A DNA stretch of 64,000 bases from Malaya genurostris (Eukaryota > Arthropoda > Insecta > Diptera > Culicidae). Shown piece by piece: positions 44,620 through 55,627 of the stretch (positions are counted from its first letter, which is position 1; the number at the start of each line of letters is the position of its first letter). Both the position numbers and the translations under genes were made by a program. The stretch covers positions 45,859,002-45,923,001 of the forward strand of contig NC_080571.1 of the NCBI RefSeq assembly GCF_030247185.1. Reading direction: 5' to 3'. The notes below the pieces were generated by a model that had not been told where the DNA came from, ran no database searches, and saw only the letters and a list, made by a program, of their open reading frames with translations.

Positions 44620-46110
44620 TATGACGAATTTCGCGCTAAATCATATTCTCAGTTCGCAAAGTTATCTCAGATTTGAATGAAATTTTTTTGACAAGTGAAC
44701 TTTCTCTTAAAATATCACATTGCATATTTTGTTTTTTTTTTTATCAAAATTGATCTAGACTGTCTTTTCAAAAGGTCTAAACTTTTTTAACCATTCATAT
44801 TCAAAATGAGTTGACGAAAAATGACAAAGCCTACAAAAAAATGGTTGTACTATTGATTTTTGCAAAATCAGTCAAGTTTTCCAATTAAAATACTGAAAAA
44901 CTGCCGAACCGCTTCCTACACTGGAGAAAATTGACTTTGAAACTTTAAAATCAATTTATAAAAAAAAATTGAGTGTCTTTTTATTTTATAAACTAAACTA
45001 GTCTTTATCATACAAAAAATTAATGAATCACATAATACTGGTTATCCGATATTTAAAAAAAGTATCAGTTTTAGTTAGAAACACTTTTTTTCCCAAAACA
45101 GTCCGCCTTACAATACATGGACGGTTGGAAGGGAACGTAATAATCCTATCTTGGGATAAAGTTTTATTGAATTCGAAAGTGGTGTTCATTTTTTGTAAGT
45201 TTTTTTAAACTGATATTTTTTCAGTGTAGACTTCGAATAGACGAGTTTCGCGCAAAATCATAATCGGAGTTGGCAGCATATAGACTGTATCACAAAAAGC
45301 CACTTTGTTCGCTTTATTTTTCCAAAATTGATCTAGGTTATTTTTGGATAGGACTAGATATTAATTATTACCAATTTTGTGCAAATAACTAGAGTAAAAA
45401 AATGACAAATCCTACAAAAAATTGCTATGCTGGTGATGTTCTCAAAATAAGTCTAATTTTCGAGTGAATATACTGAAAAAATTACTAATCGAATTTTACA
45501 CTGAAAAAAAAACCGATCTAAAAAATTTGAAGTCAAATAAAAAAAAACGCCATCCTTCATTTGAATGAGATTTTGTCCCAACATATATAAATATCGGGCA
45601 ACTAGCAATAGGGTATTCGGCGAAATTTTCTCACAAATTGAAATTCAGTGGAATCTTGGATGATAACTTTCAGTTTAGTTTAGATTTTACTAAAAGATAC
45701 TGAATTTTTTTTTTTTTTTTTTTTTTATTAATGACACTTTACCATCTTTGTGGCATTCGTGTCACAAGATACTGAATGAAAAACTCAGTTTGGACAAGAA
45801 TATTTTCGTATGAAATTTTATTTTCTTAAATGTGCTCATCTTGCAATTTATGAACGATTTTTAGGGAAGGTAATCACCGATCTTGGGACAAAATTTTATC
45901 AAAATCAAAAATCGGTTTCTATGTAAATCGATTTTAAAAATTTCAAGCCCATTTTGTTCAGTGTAGGACTCGATAAGATTTCTTTCAGTATTTTTTATTG
46001 AAAAATTTGACTGATTTTGTGAAAATCACTGGTATAGCATTTTTCATTTTTGACAATAGTTCGTTGACAAAAATTGGCTAAAAATGTTCAGCCCTTTTCA
46101 AAAGACAGAC
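44620..46110. repeat. Family R9, two forward units and one inverted unit
   Basis: Forward units start near 44620 (GACGAATTTCGCGC) and 45240 (GACGAGTTTCGCGC). They share CAAAATTGATCTAG, AAATGACAAA.CCTACAAAAAA, TTTGCAAAATCAGTCAAG-like and ACTGAAAAA.CTAC blocks. From about 45630 to 46110 the same blocks occur on the other strand (for example AAATTTGACTGATTTTGTG). The inverted part carries a young retrocopy at 45706-45765. Confidence 0.6.
45706..45765 (-). mobile_element. Minimal poly(A) retrocopy with 12-bp target duplication
   Basis: Flanked by perfect direct repeats AAGATACTGAAT at 45694-45705 and 45766-45777. On the minus strand it reads GTGACACGAATGCCACAAAG, then ATGGTAAAGTGTCATTAAT, then about 21 A. 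Only the last 40 or so nucleotides of a parent RNA plus its tail were inserted. The structure fits a severely 5'-truncated LINE or SINE integrated by target-primed reverse transcription. Confidence 0.88.
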
Positions 46111-46255
46111 GATTATTATTGATAAGGAAAGCTGATTTTTTAGATTGATAATGCCAATAAAGAATCTGTCAATTTTTATGGCTGCGTCCTGTTGTTTACA
46201 CTTTTCTCTAACCACTTGTGCAAGTGTTTATTCGTTTTCATTAGTTTGTTTCGAA

Positions 46256-47025
46256 ATGCGTGGACTTTCAGCAGAACAACGTCGAAAATTTGTGTACAAA
46301 TGGTGCACAGAACGCGGAATGTCACTGAGAAAGATAGCAAAAATAGAAGGAGTAAGTGAAAAAGCCGTGCGCAATGCAATCAGGAAGTTCGGTGAGGATA
46401 ACACCTTTGAGGACGAAAACCGAAAACGAGTCGAAAAAAAGGTCCTGCTAATCCTCAGTTGGATAAACGTATACTGAAGGCGTTCGAGCAAAAGAAGGAG
46501 GTTTCAGTTCGGGATGTGGCCAAAAAAGTGGGCACTTCGAAGTAAAATGTTCTTCGTGCTAAAGAACGTTTGAATCTTCGAACCTATAAGAAGCAGAAAC
46601 AACCAAAACATAGTCCGAAACAAGAAGCATCGATCAGGCCGAGGGTTCGAAAGCTGTACAATACGATTCTTGCTGGAAATTTGCACTGCATAATCATGGA
46701 CGACGAAACCTACGTGAAACTCGATTACAAATCCTTGCCGGGACCACAATATTATACGGTGCGAGAAGGGTAAGTGTTAAACCAGTCCGAGAAGACATCG
46801 ATTGAAGCCGAAAAAATTGGTAAGAAAGCTATGGTCTGGCAAGCGCTTTGTAGCTGCGGTAAGATTTCGAAACCATATCTTAGGAAACATGTCTCGGCAG
46901 CCGAAACCATTCAACAGTTCGAAAAAGATTTAAAAAAAGTGTCAAAACTTGTCGCCAACAAGTCTGTACGGAATTTAATGAGGAACGTTCGCAAGAAGGT
47001 GCGCCAGCTAGTCTACAATGGCTAA
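46256..47025 (+). pseudogene. DD37E transposase with catalytic core deleted (copy B2)
   Basis: From ATG 46256 (MRGLSAEQRRKFVYKW) the first HTH (SLRKIAKIEGVSEKAVRN) is intact. A frameshift after NTFEDE breaks the second, and a stop lies near 46542. The middle part is open from 46570 with Asp1 in MDDETYVKLDYKS, and a stop follows YTVREG. The 46774-47025 part runs QALCSCGKISKP directly into YLRKHVSAAETIQQF. Relative to B1, about 250 bp carrying Asp2 and Glu are missing with the frame kept. The C-terminus (NLMRNVRKKVRQLVYNG) is complete and shows what B1 has lost. Confidence 0.87.
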
Positions 47026-47039
47026 AAATTTTAAAAGCT

Positions 47040-47352
47040 CACCACAGTGTAATTCCAAAACCGGAAGTCGGAATCGAATAAAATTCATCAATTTCGTATG
47101 CGACATGAGTCCTTTAATGTGAATTTTTAGTTCATGGAATTCGGTTTTTCAGTCTTAGAGAAAACAAAGTGAAGTCAATTTTGGAGTTTTTTGAACTATA
47201 TCCGTCAGCTCCGGAACCGGAATTCGGAAAACGGACGATTAAAATTCAACAGCCATTCAAAATTTTATTTAGAAAATGAACTGCGTTCCAATTTAAATCC
47301 AATCATTTTTTTCTGGCACTTCCAGGATCGAAAACGGAATAAAGCTGGAATA
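47040..47352 (+). repeat. R10-like fragment
   Basis: Contains AAAACCGGAAGTCGGAATCG, GAATAAAATTCATCAATTTC and CTCCGGAACCGGAATTCGG, the wording of the R10 interior. Non-coding. Confidence 0.5.
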
Positions 47353-47363
47353 AGTTTATTTGT

Positions 47364-48653
47364 CATTTAGGGGTTAGCCAAATTTTGTGCTAGGGCACAT
47401 AACCGTTTTCATTATTTTTACGTTTCGTCTTTGACTCATCAGTGCAGAGCAGTTCAAATTGAACTGCTTTGTGCTAAACTCGGCAGTTCAATTTGAACCG
47501 CTAAGCAGACGTAAAGTTTCTGCTACTTACAGAACACTTTTTGTTTTGCAACAAAGTGCAATGTCTTTTCTGACGTGCCGAACGAAAACGTGTTTTCGAC
47601 TATTTCTGGCCGATGCAGGTATGGTCATTTAGGGGTTAGCCAAATTTTGTGCTAGGGCACATAACCGTTTTCATTATTTTTACTTTTCGTCTTTGACTCA
47701 TCAGTGCAGAGCAGTTCAAATTGAACTGCTTTGTGCTAAACTCGGCAGTTCAATTTGAACCGCTAAGCAGACGTAAAGTTTCTGCTACTTACAGAACACT
47801 TTTTGTTTTGCAACAAAGTGCAATGTCTTTTCTGACGTGCCGAACGAAAACGTGTTTTCGACTATTTCTGGCCGATGCAGGTATGGTCATTTAGGGGTTA
47901 GCCAAATTTTGTGCTAGGGCACATAACCGTTTTCATTATTTTTACGTTTCGTCTTTGACTCATCAGTGCAGAGCAGTTCAAATTGCAGAGCAGTTCAAAA
48001 AGTGTTCTGTAAGTAGCAGAAACTTTACGTCTGCTTAGCGGTTCAAATTGAACTGCCGAGTTTAGCACAAAGCAGTTCAATTTGAACTGCTCTGCACTGA
48101 TGAGTCAAAGACGAAACGTAAAAATAATGAAAACGGTTATGTGCCCTAGCACAAAATTTGGCTAACCCCTAAATGACCATACCTGCATCGGCCAGAAATA
48201 GTCGAAAACACGTTTTCGTTCGGCACGTCAGAAAAGACATTGCACTTTGTTGCAAAACAAAAAGTGTTCTGTAAGTAGCAGAAACTTTACGTCTGCTTAG
48301 CGGTTCAAATTGAACTGCCGAGTTTAGCACAAAGCAGTTCAATTTGAACTGCTCTGCACTGATGAGTCAAAGACGAAACGTAAAAATAATGAAAACGGTT
48401 ATGTGCCCTAGCACAAAATTTGGCTAACCCCTAAATGACCATACCTGCATCGGCCAGAAATAGTCGAAAACACGTTTTCGTTCGGCACGTCAGAAAAGAC
48501 ATTGCACTTTGTTGCAAAACAAAAAGTGTTCTGTAAGTAGCAGAAACTTTACGTCTGCTTAGCGGTTCAAATTGAACTGCCGAGTTTAGCACAAAGCAGT
48601 TCAATTTGAACTGCTCTGCACTGATGAGTCAAAGACGAAACGTAAAAATAATG
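47364..48653. repeat. Family R6 palindrome built from 262-bp tandem units
   Basis: Two full forward units (starts 47363 and 47624) and a partial third (from 47886) are followed at about 47998 by the same units on the opposite strand (to 48653). Copies look nearly identical. Each unit has inner palindromes (AGTTCAAATTGAACTG, CAGTTCAATTTGAACCG). The whole is bracketed by an 11-bp direct repeat AAGTTTATTTG (47353-47363, 48654-48664), which may be a target duplication. Diverged relatives lie at 28500-29190 and as scraps near 37800 and 38600. No coding content. Confidence 0.88.
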
Positions 48654-48664
48654 AAGTTTATTTG

Positions 48665-49029
48665 GTTATCGGCTAACAAGATCTGCCAAGCAAAGAAATT
48701 TTAATTTTTACAACTACACGAACCGATAGCCACTATCGGTAGGCAGCTGAATAAACCGATTTCGGCTATCTTGGTTCCCGGACGGGAGATTGCAGAATCG
48801 ATATTCCCGATGTTAGGGTAAAAGGGTAGGTCTTTCGGTCCTACCAAAATTACTGCATATTTTCGGATACAACAAAAATTTACACCGTAGTTTAGTGTTT
48901 AGTAATTTCAAAATTCAAATAAAAACTAGTAGAGTTTATACGTCATGTTAGTCCTCGGGTTCCGGTGCCGAATGTACCTAAAATAGTGGAACTCAAACAG
49001 TGCACAAGCAATTCCCTGGTTTCTTGCAA
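48665..49029. other. Non-coding DNA between two large inverted repeats
   Basis: No gene was recognised. Contains GGTTATCGGCTAAC, CGATAGCCACTATCGG and CCGATTTCGGCTATC phrases that suggest another small inverted repeat. Confidence 0.35.
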
Positions 49030-50450
49030 GAATTCGGGTTGCCTTTTACTGAGCACCGGGCTTGACGGACGAACACCAGGCAGTGATGGCGTTTAGACGG
49101 AACTAGTGGTTTGACTTTTATTTTTGAGAACTGGTTGAAAATTTTTCACGAAAATTAGTGCGGTCTAAATTGTAGGTATTTGGGACACGGGGAACATCCT
49201 TTCGAATCAAGTTTACTTCACATGAACTGGTATGTAGCTGTCCCGCAGTGACGGAACTACGTATCCGTGTTTTTATTCTATTTTCCATACGTGGTTGAAT
49301 CTGTGTATGGAAAGCTAAAGTTAAAGGATATTTTATCATTTCTCACCCAATGCGGTTAGGGGATTCTGTCAGAGGATCACATTTTGAATCGAATATCACA
49401 GTATTAAACAGTTTGGCCATTTTCACAAGACAGTTTATTTTAATTTTGGAAAAAACGAAGTATGCTGAATGGTTTTTTGTGACAAAGTCAATATGTAAAA
49501 AAGATTCATTGAAATCTGAAAAGATGTTGCAAATATTTGTTCGAGTTGGCACGAAAATCGTTTATATCTGCAAATTGCTTGCCAGATTACACTGATGTTA
49601 AATTAAAGTACCTTTTGTTCCAGTGATTGATGTTTAGAAATGATGACGTGACTGACATTTAAAAGCAGCTCGGGCATTAGATTTGGGCATTTCCTTTTCA
49701 CCGTAGCTGTTATTATAAACAGCTTTCTTATGTCACAAGGTTAATTTTTACTCGTGATTTTAACTTTTGAAACAGCAGGGTGTTCCTAGTGTACCAGATC
49801 AGGAATCAAAACAAATTGGCGCAAATGGCACGTTCCTTTAGTTATTTTGAGAATAGTGCCTTGCCGTGGCTGCTCATCATGCTCTTGATGGAGAGGGTAA
49901 GATAAGAAAAACAAGGAGAGAAATTGTTCAGTGTATAAGGTGGAAAAACAGCACGAAACAAACAGAAACAAATCGTGCTGCAGATAAAAAAAAGGCACAT
50001 TTAATGACCCCCTCGAAATTATTTAGAGATTATGTGAAAGCGACACGATTCGCAATATTGATGAGCAGTAGTAAATTTATTCACTCCAGAAAGAACGATA
50101 AAACCCTCTGACAGTATCCCCTAACCACATTGGGTGAGAAATGATAAAATATCCTTTAATTTTAGCTTTCCATACACAGATTCAACCATGTATGGAAAAT
50201 AGAATAAAAAACACGGATACGTAGTTCCGTCACTGCGGGATAGTTATATACCAGATGACGTGGAGTGAATTTGATTCGAAAGGATATTCACAGTGTCCCA
50301 GATACCTACAATTAAGATCGCCCTAATTTTCGTGAAAAATTTTCAACCTATTCTCAAAAATAAAACCCAAACCACTAGTTCCGTCTAATCGCCATCACTG
50401 CCTGGTGTTCGTTCTCAAGCCCGGCGCTCAGTAAAATGCAACCCGAATTC
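49030..50450. mobile_element. Large inverted-repeat (foldback-like) element, arms about 345 bp
   Basis: The left arm 49030-49373 and right arm 50106-50450 are inverted copies: GAATTCGGGTTGC, GAACACCAGGCAGTGATGGC, GTTCCGTCACTGC complement, TCTGTGTATGGAAAGCTAAA, GGTTAGGGGAT.CTGTCAGAG. Divergence looks like 10-15 percent. The roughly 730-bp spacer holds no recognised gene. The outer right edge abuts GC-rich block 6. No target duplication was identified, so it could be an old foldback transposon or an inverted segmental duplication. Confidence 0.75.
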
Positions 50451-52350
50451 AACATCACCCTGCCTGCCTGTGTGCCCCCACTCGTCTGGCCCTGGATCGC
50501 ATCGGTGTGTCAAACCGCACCCCGCACCAAACAAACCGAATAACCCCGAGACAGAGCGGGGCAGAGCAGTTAGTCATGTCGACTTTCGCTCGACAAGTAC
50601 CTCGAAGTTTCAGTTCAGTTTCAGAATGTGCGTCCCGCCTTCATCCTCCCGGAGCCACCCCAGAAAGCCATTCACTTAAGGTTCTAGTGGTGCCAACAAC
50701 TATCTTCGCGCAAGGAACAGGATTCTGTTCTTCGGTAGTGCTTGCGACCGTAGTCAAACGAGGATAGGCCAGAACTGACAAGCGGACAATCGTGCGGAAC
50801 CAGAGAGGCGTTTGAATAAAACTAACACGGATATTGGTGAACGGTGAGTTTCCAGCGACGGTTGGTTTGGTGGAGAACAGGAGTGTCTCTGTGTGTGTAT
50901 GTGTGTGTGTGGTTGTGTGCGGTGTGATATGGCAAAAAGTTAAGCGATGATGTATTGAGTAAAATTGAGTTTTCTCCGGAAGCTGGGGTGTGAGAGGTCG
51001 TTTGGGGGAGTAAACCAGCCATATTGGTATGCTCGAACGGTTCTTCTCGGTTCCCATTTACTCACTCACTCACTCACTCACTGACTTGCTTACCGTGTGT
51101 CCTGAAAAGATGCTTCAGCACCAAAACAGGTCACACAGCGATGCAAAGGATGGAGCAACTTTTGCTTGCTCTGTGGTGTACTTTTGATTCTCCGGATTGC
51201 TGTTGAGTTCAATGGGGCAGGTGGGATGGGAAAGCTAGAGGAGCCGGAGGACTGGGTCGGGGTTGGTTGCTTTTCAATTGGCTAGCTAAAATTGAATGGA
51301 AACGGAGGTAAGTGCGAGTTGTCGGAAGCGGAAAAGATAAATTCCGGTGGTAATTTTATTTGCATTCTGACACAGGTTTTTCCCGTCCTCCCCCTCTGGG
51401 ACTGACTGATGCAGTGTGGATCGCTCGGGATTGACTTTGTGGGTAGGGTGTTTGATAGTAGCTCGTATTCGACGACTTGCTGATTTGCTGATGAATGCGT
51501 GGTAGAATGCGAGGTTGTATAATAAATACCCGTCACTCTTCGCGCTGACACAAACCATTTTCCAAACATTCACAGCAAAATTGAGAAATTATCAACAGAA
51601 AATTTTCCCCGTTTTTTTGTTCATCGGTCAAATCTCGTTTACATTATCTTTCATACATACACAATCGCAAAAGTCTTTGCTTTGGTTTCGCACCGACAAA
51701 GAACACCAAAGAGACCAAAAATAAAGATCACTAGCTGCTGCTGCTGCTGCTGCTGCTGCTTCTACTGCTGCTCATAAGTCATGCAAAACCGACGCTCTTT
51801 ACGACCTGTTTTCATTCAATAGCCCCGGCCTTGGAAAACGAAGGGAATGAGGAAGGAGGGGGGGGGGGGCACGGAGCCAGTGTGCGCGTGAACGATTCTT
51901 GGTGATGTGTATTACGCGATCGATGGGTTCAACAACAATGGATGTGTGTGACAGGGGGTTCGGGGTGGGATTGGTGATCGGTGTGCGGTTTGCTACGGGT
52001 TCTTTTTTTTACGACTCTCGAGCGGTGTGACTTTGATGTATCATGCGGCTCCTTTTAGCCGCCGAGGACGCTGCACGGTACGAATGCAGGATTTTTGTTA
52101 TTGTTGTTGTCTGCTCTGTTTTGGTAAAACGGTTTTGGTGCTGGAATGGTCGAAGGAAGAACTGCAAACTGACCGACGACGACGACGATCGGTCCGTTGT
52201 GTTGATGATTTATGCGTGGTCATATTTTTCAGCGACAGTTCGGTGTCAATTGGTTATGAAGAGGAATGCTAGTTGACGGACGGACGGAATGTGAGGCGTA
52301 ATTTACTAGAACCATGAAGAAATCACATTCATTATAGCACCTTTGACTTA
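50451..52350. other. GC-richer, apparently single-copy block 6
   Basis: Contains a GT run (50887-50912), an ACTC tetranucleotide run (51059-51081), (CTG)n at 51735-51760 and a G-run near 51860. Open frames on both strands are unrecognised. No match elsewhere in the window. Confidence 0.4.
51735..51760 (+). repeat. (CTG)n microsatellite
   Basis: Eight to nine CTG copies, then an interrupted TCTACTGCTGCTC. It is not in any supported reading frame. Confidence 0.9.
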
Positions 52351-52469
52351 GAAAAATGATTCTGTGCACCGGAGAAGTTAATTTGATTTTTTTGTTTTGT
52401 TTTCTTCATCAGAACCTTTATGGGAAGTTTCGTCCTGGGTGAGAAGACATTGCCAGTTATGGTAAAAAG

Positions 52470-52880
52470 CTAATGACTCCGAATGGACAGGATCCCACTA
52501 GAAATAGAATGTTGCAAATATGATTTATGAGACATACTCGGCAAGTGAGGGCCGATAAGTAAGGGTCTCCTAGGTCCTCTGCTGAGCATCACGTAGGCGA
52601 TTCTCTCTTTCGGCATTCTTGCTACATGTCCAGCCAACTGTAGTCTGTCGTATTTTATGTCTTCCAGTGTCCACATGTTTATTTACTGTAGTGCATAGTA
52701 AATTCGCTCGCTTTAAACTTTGAGAAGTTCAGCCGGGGTACTGTCCTTTTCATTTTAAACTGTCTAATCGCTTTTCCTATTTCGTCTAGCGTGGGTGGGT
52801 CCGAAGCTTGTGCACCTCTATAATCGAAACAAATAACTACAAGGATCAGCCCCATGTGGTTGTTCGAGCCATTGAACAAT
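52470..52880 (-). pseudogene. RTE-like non-LTR retrotransposon relic with internal deletion
   Basis: The 52879-52679 frame contains PPTLDEIGKAIRQFKMKRTV. This resembles the start of RTE/CR1-type reverse transcriptases (PPT..E...AI..LK..K.PG). The next frame, 52676-52470, has DRLQLAGHVARMPKERIAYV, resembling the RT C-terminal segment (LRWAGHVARM). Everything between, including the catalytic YxDD, is missing, so the join at about 52680 marks an internal deletion. Short and diverged; class assignment is tentative. Confidence 0.5.
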
Positions 52881-54439
52881 CAAACAGTTCAATTAATCGT
52901 CACACTTTTGAATCCGCTATTGCACGAGAGTCCAGAGATGTCTATCTCCTCTGTGTGACGAAGAGCAAGCAAAATTTCTCCCCTCGCACTGACAACTTCA
53001 ACGAGAGCTCTTCTCTTTCACATTTATACACCACTGTTGTGTAAGTGTGCACGCATCATGAGTGCGTTTGTTTATTTCCTTTTACCTCTTCCACTGAATC
53101 GCACCAAAGTGCTAGAGCATTAGCTAATAAATTCTCTGAGTAGGATGCAGATACTTTTACAGAGGTGTACACGCCGGTGAGCACTCTGCTGTAGGGTTTT
53201 CGTAGATGAAGCGTGGACACGCAAAATCAGCAAAATAAAACAATTTATCGTAAAATTTTCGGTTTTCCTTGCAAATTTTTCATAGCAAGGCCAGATCTAC
53301 TCTCTATTAATTGAAGTTCACAGAAGTGTTCGCTCACAATCACGTGCCAGTGGTCACTTGGGTGTATTTAGACGAGAGCGCGTGTGAGCGATTCATGCGA
53401 AGAGAATGTGTTTCACTCGCGCCAGCTGCTTGAACCACAAGCACACACTCAAATGCTGTCTATTCGACACTGAGAAGAAATGCGCTTTCCTCTTTGTGCG
53501 GTGCTTCGTTTTTTTCATCCTCGGTGTGGCAAAAATCTGACTCTAGCGTGTATAACTCTGGTGAAATGCCATCTCTGCGAGAGTCTGCCTAGATTTATCT
53601 TGATTAGGAACCAACACCGAACATTGTTTGTTTTATAGCCGACAAAATTACACCAATATCCCTAATGTATGCAATTATATCTTTGTACATACTTGCGATA
53701 CGGATTTTGATATTAAAGCTTCTCTTCGTCAAGCTTGTGTTCAAGTGATTTTTATAGCGTTACGTTTCTCTCCCATTCTGCGATTTCGGTTGAAGCGATA
53801 AACAATTTCTCATTATCAAACGAGTTCATCTTATATAAATTAGTTAGCTACAATTTCGCTTCTACTTATAGATTCGCGTGCTTCCAACAGCTTCGCTTTT
53901 GCATCGATCGACCAATTAGAGCGATGCTTTCCGTTTGATATATCGCTTACTCCTTCAAAACCGTCGTCTGTGGCAGGGAAGTCCGGTATGCCGGAGATTT
54001 TTAGCAGACAAAATAGGACACTGCTCGCTACTAATTAAAATTTCAATCATTTATAATTGAAAATACGTGGCTTGATACATTCAAATCGAATCTTAGAAAT
54101 GTTTCCAATCAAATAATGAAATAATATTAATTGATACAAAATATACTGAGCTGTAAGTATTTAAAACCTGACCACATTTCTACGTGTATTTTTCCTTGAG
54201 TTTGTAATTTGCACCCCTATATAGAAAATAAAGATGTATTCCACATGAAAAAAAACACTGTTCGGTGCATTTTGCTTAAATGCAAAACAGCTGAATGTTT
54301 GTTTTATTTGCACTTGTTTTACTTTTTACATTTTACTTCTGATTTGCATACATAATTCAAAGTAGGAATATAGCTTACAGTTCTTTGTAAAAACCTTGTT
54401 GTGCAAACGACCAGCTGCTGGATGATGATGTAATCGATG
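52881..54439. other. Non-coding DNA, no recognised feature
   Basis: Mixed composition with a few phrases rich in CACTC/GTGAG. No convincing open frame, terminal repeat or RNA gene was seen. Confidence 0.35.
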
Positions 54440-54845
54440 TGAAGCGAAACGCGCACTGCTCGCAGTGCGGATTGATTCAATACTGAAGCAATTTTTGTAA
54501 AGGGCTTTTATGAGCATGAACTCAGTGAACCACCTCTCCGATGATAATGCAAATTTGTTGCTTAATAGTTAGCTGTTCGTTTTTTATTTTATTTTTTGAG
54601 TACTTCGTTAAGTTCATATGAAGTTTTCAAAGCATCCCTTCCAAGTAAGCTTGAAAGCAAATCAAAACCCAGTGGATAGTTTGTTGCTAATAAAATGCTA
54701 ATTAGTTACGGTAGTTTTGAGCTTGTTAATCCATTTGTTTTAATTTTTTTTTGAGTATTTCACTAAGTTCATATGAAGTTGACGAAGCACCACTCCTAAA
54801 TAAGCTTGAAAGCAAATCGACGCCCAGTGGATAGTTTGTTGCTTA
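54440..54845. repeat. R5 fragment followed by two R8 units
   Basis: 54440-54500 carries CAGTGCGGATTGATTCAATA and CTGAAGCAATTTTTGTAAAG (R5). 54560-54845 carries two R8 units with GTTCATATGAAGTT, AAGCTTGAAAGCAAATC, CCAGTGGATAGTTTGTTGCT and GCTAATTAGTTACGGTAG. The satellite array begins right after. Confidence 0.55.
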
Positions 54846-54857
54846 TTCTTCTAACTA

Positions 54858-55118
54858 ATAAGCAATATGCGTTACTTTTTTGTAAGTTATCGGTGTTACG
54901 AAGCATTACATGCGTTACTTTTTTGTAAGTTATAAGCAATACTAATCGTTACATATGTTATTTTACTGTAAAATTTGAGCTTTACGAAGCGTTACTTTTT
55001 TAAGTTATGGGCATTACGAAGCGTTACATGCGTTACTTTTTTGTAAGTTATAGGCGTTACGAAGTATAACATGGGTTACTTTTTTGTAAGTTATAGGCGT
55101 TACATGCGTTACTGCATT
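54858..55118. repeat. 43-bp satellite array, part left of the BEL element
   Basis: Monomers of about 43 bp with the core GCGTTACATGCGTTACTTTT, then TTGTAAGTTATAGGCGTTAC and GAAGC. The last 220 bp or so are nearly the same as 62499-62720 of the right part, down to the unusual GCGTTACTGCATTACATG. This fixes the phase of the array at the insertion point. Confidence 0.9.
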
Positions 55119-55123
55119 ACATG
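55119..55123 (+). repeat. Target-site duplication of the BEL element, left copy (ACATG)
   Basis: ACATG precedes the 5' LTR and follows the 3' LTR (61736-61740). Five bases is usual for BEL/Pao integrases. Confidence 0.88.
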
Positions 55124-55627
55124 TATTGTAATCCTTCGGAAGACCCCTCGACAACGCTAACATAACAAATGTTGTAAATTAATCTTGGTAGTAAAAGTGT
55201 CAAATGTCGGTTGCATAGTTTAGAACAGAAATTTGTTTCCGTATCCAGTGCCGATCAAACGGATAGATAGTATAAGCCTTCAGGCTGTATGGCTGAGACC
55301 AGTTAAGCTTGGCAGATAGCAAATAGTAATTAATCACGCTGATGGTTAAGTTTAGTTTATACGAATTGAATTGGTAAGTGAAGAACATGAATGAAGATTA
55401 AAATGAGTTATGTATTATGATTGAATTAATTAATAGGGCTCAGCTCAAGAATATATTTCCCGGTAAAGAGACTCGTGTGAATTGATTAGAAATACTAAAC
55501 GTAAGTTGGTTTCAGTTCCTTATGGTATAACTAATTACATCTGAAATCCTTTTAGGAGATTTTAACACATTCTAATAAATTTGTTGCGATCACGGAAAAT
55601 CTATTCATTTCTTGTGGTAAAACCACA
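55124..55627 (+). repeat. 5' LTR of the BEL element
   Basis: 504 bp, TATTGTAATCC ... AACCACA. The usual TG start appears as TA in both LTRs. An AATAAA (55574-55579) could serve polyadenylation. The end is a small hairpin, TTGTGGT-AAA-ACCACAA (55612-55628). A donor-like AAC/GTAAGT (55498-55506) and acceptor-like CCTTTTAG (about 55549-55556) lie before the gag start. I could not match the bases after the LTR to a tRNA primer-binding site. Confidence 0.93.

Noticed and set aside
50641..51057. 138-codon frame on the minus strand
   Set aside because: Runs through GT/CA and ACTC simple repeats and has no domain; likely chance.
52027..52276. Two overlapping plus-strand frames of about 80 codons in block 6
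   Set aside because: Both read the same bases in different frames, each is Cys/Val-rich without a known pattern, and neither has supporting context.
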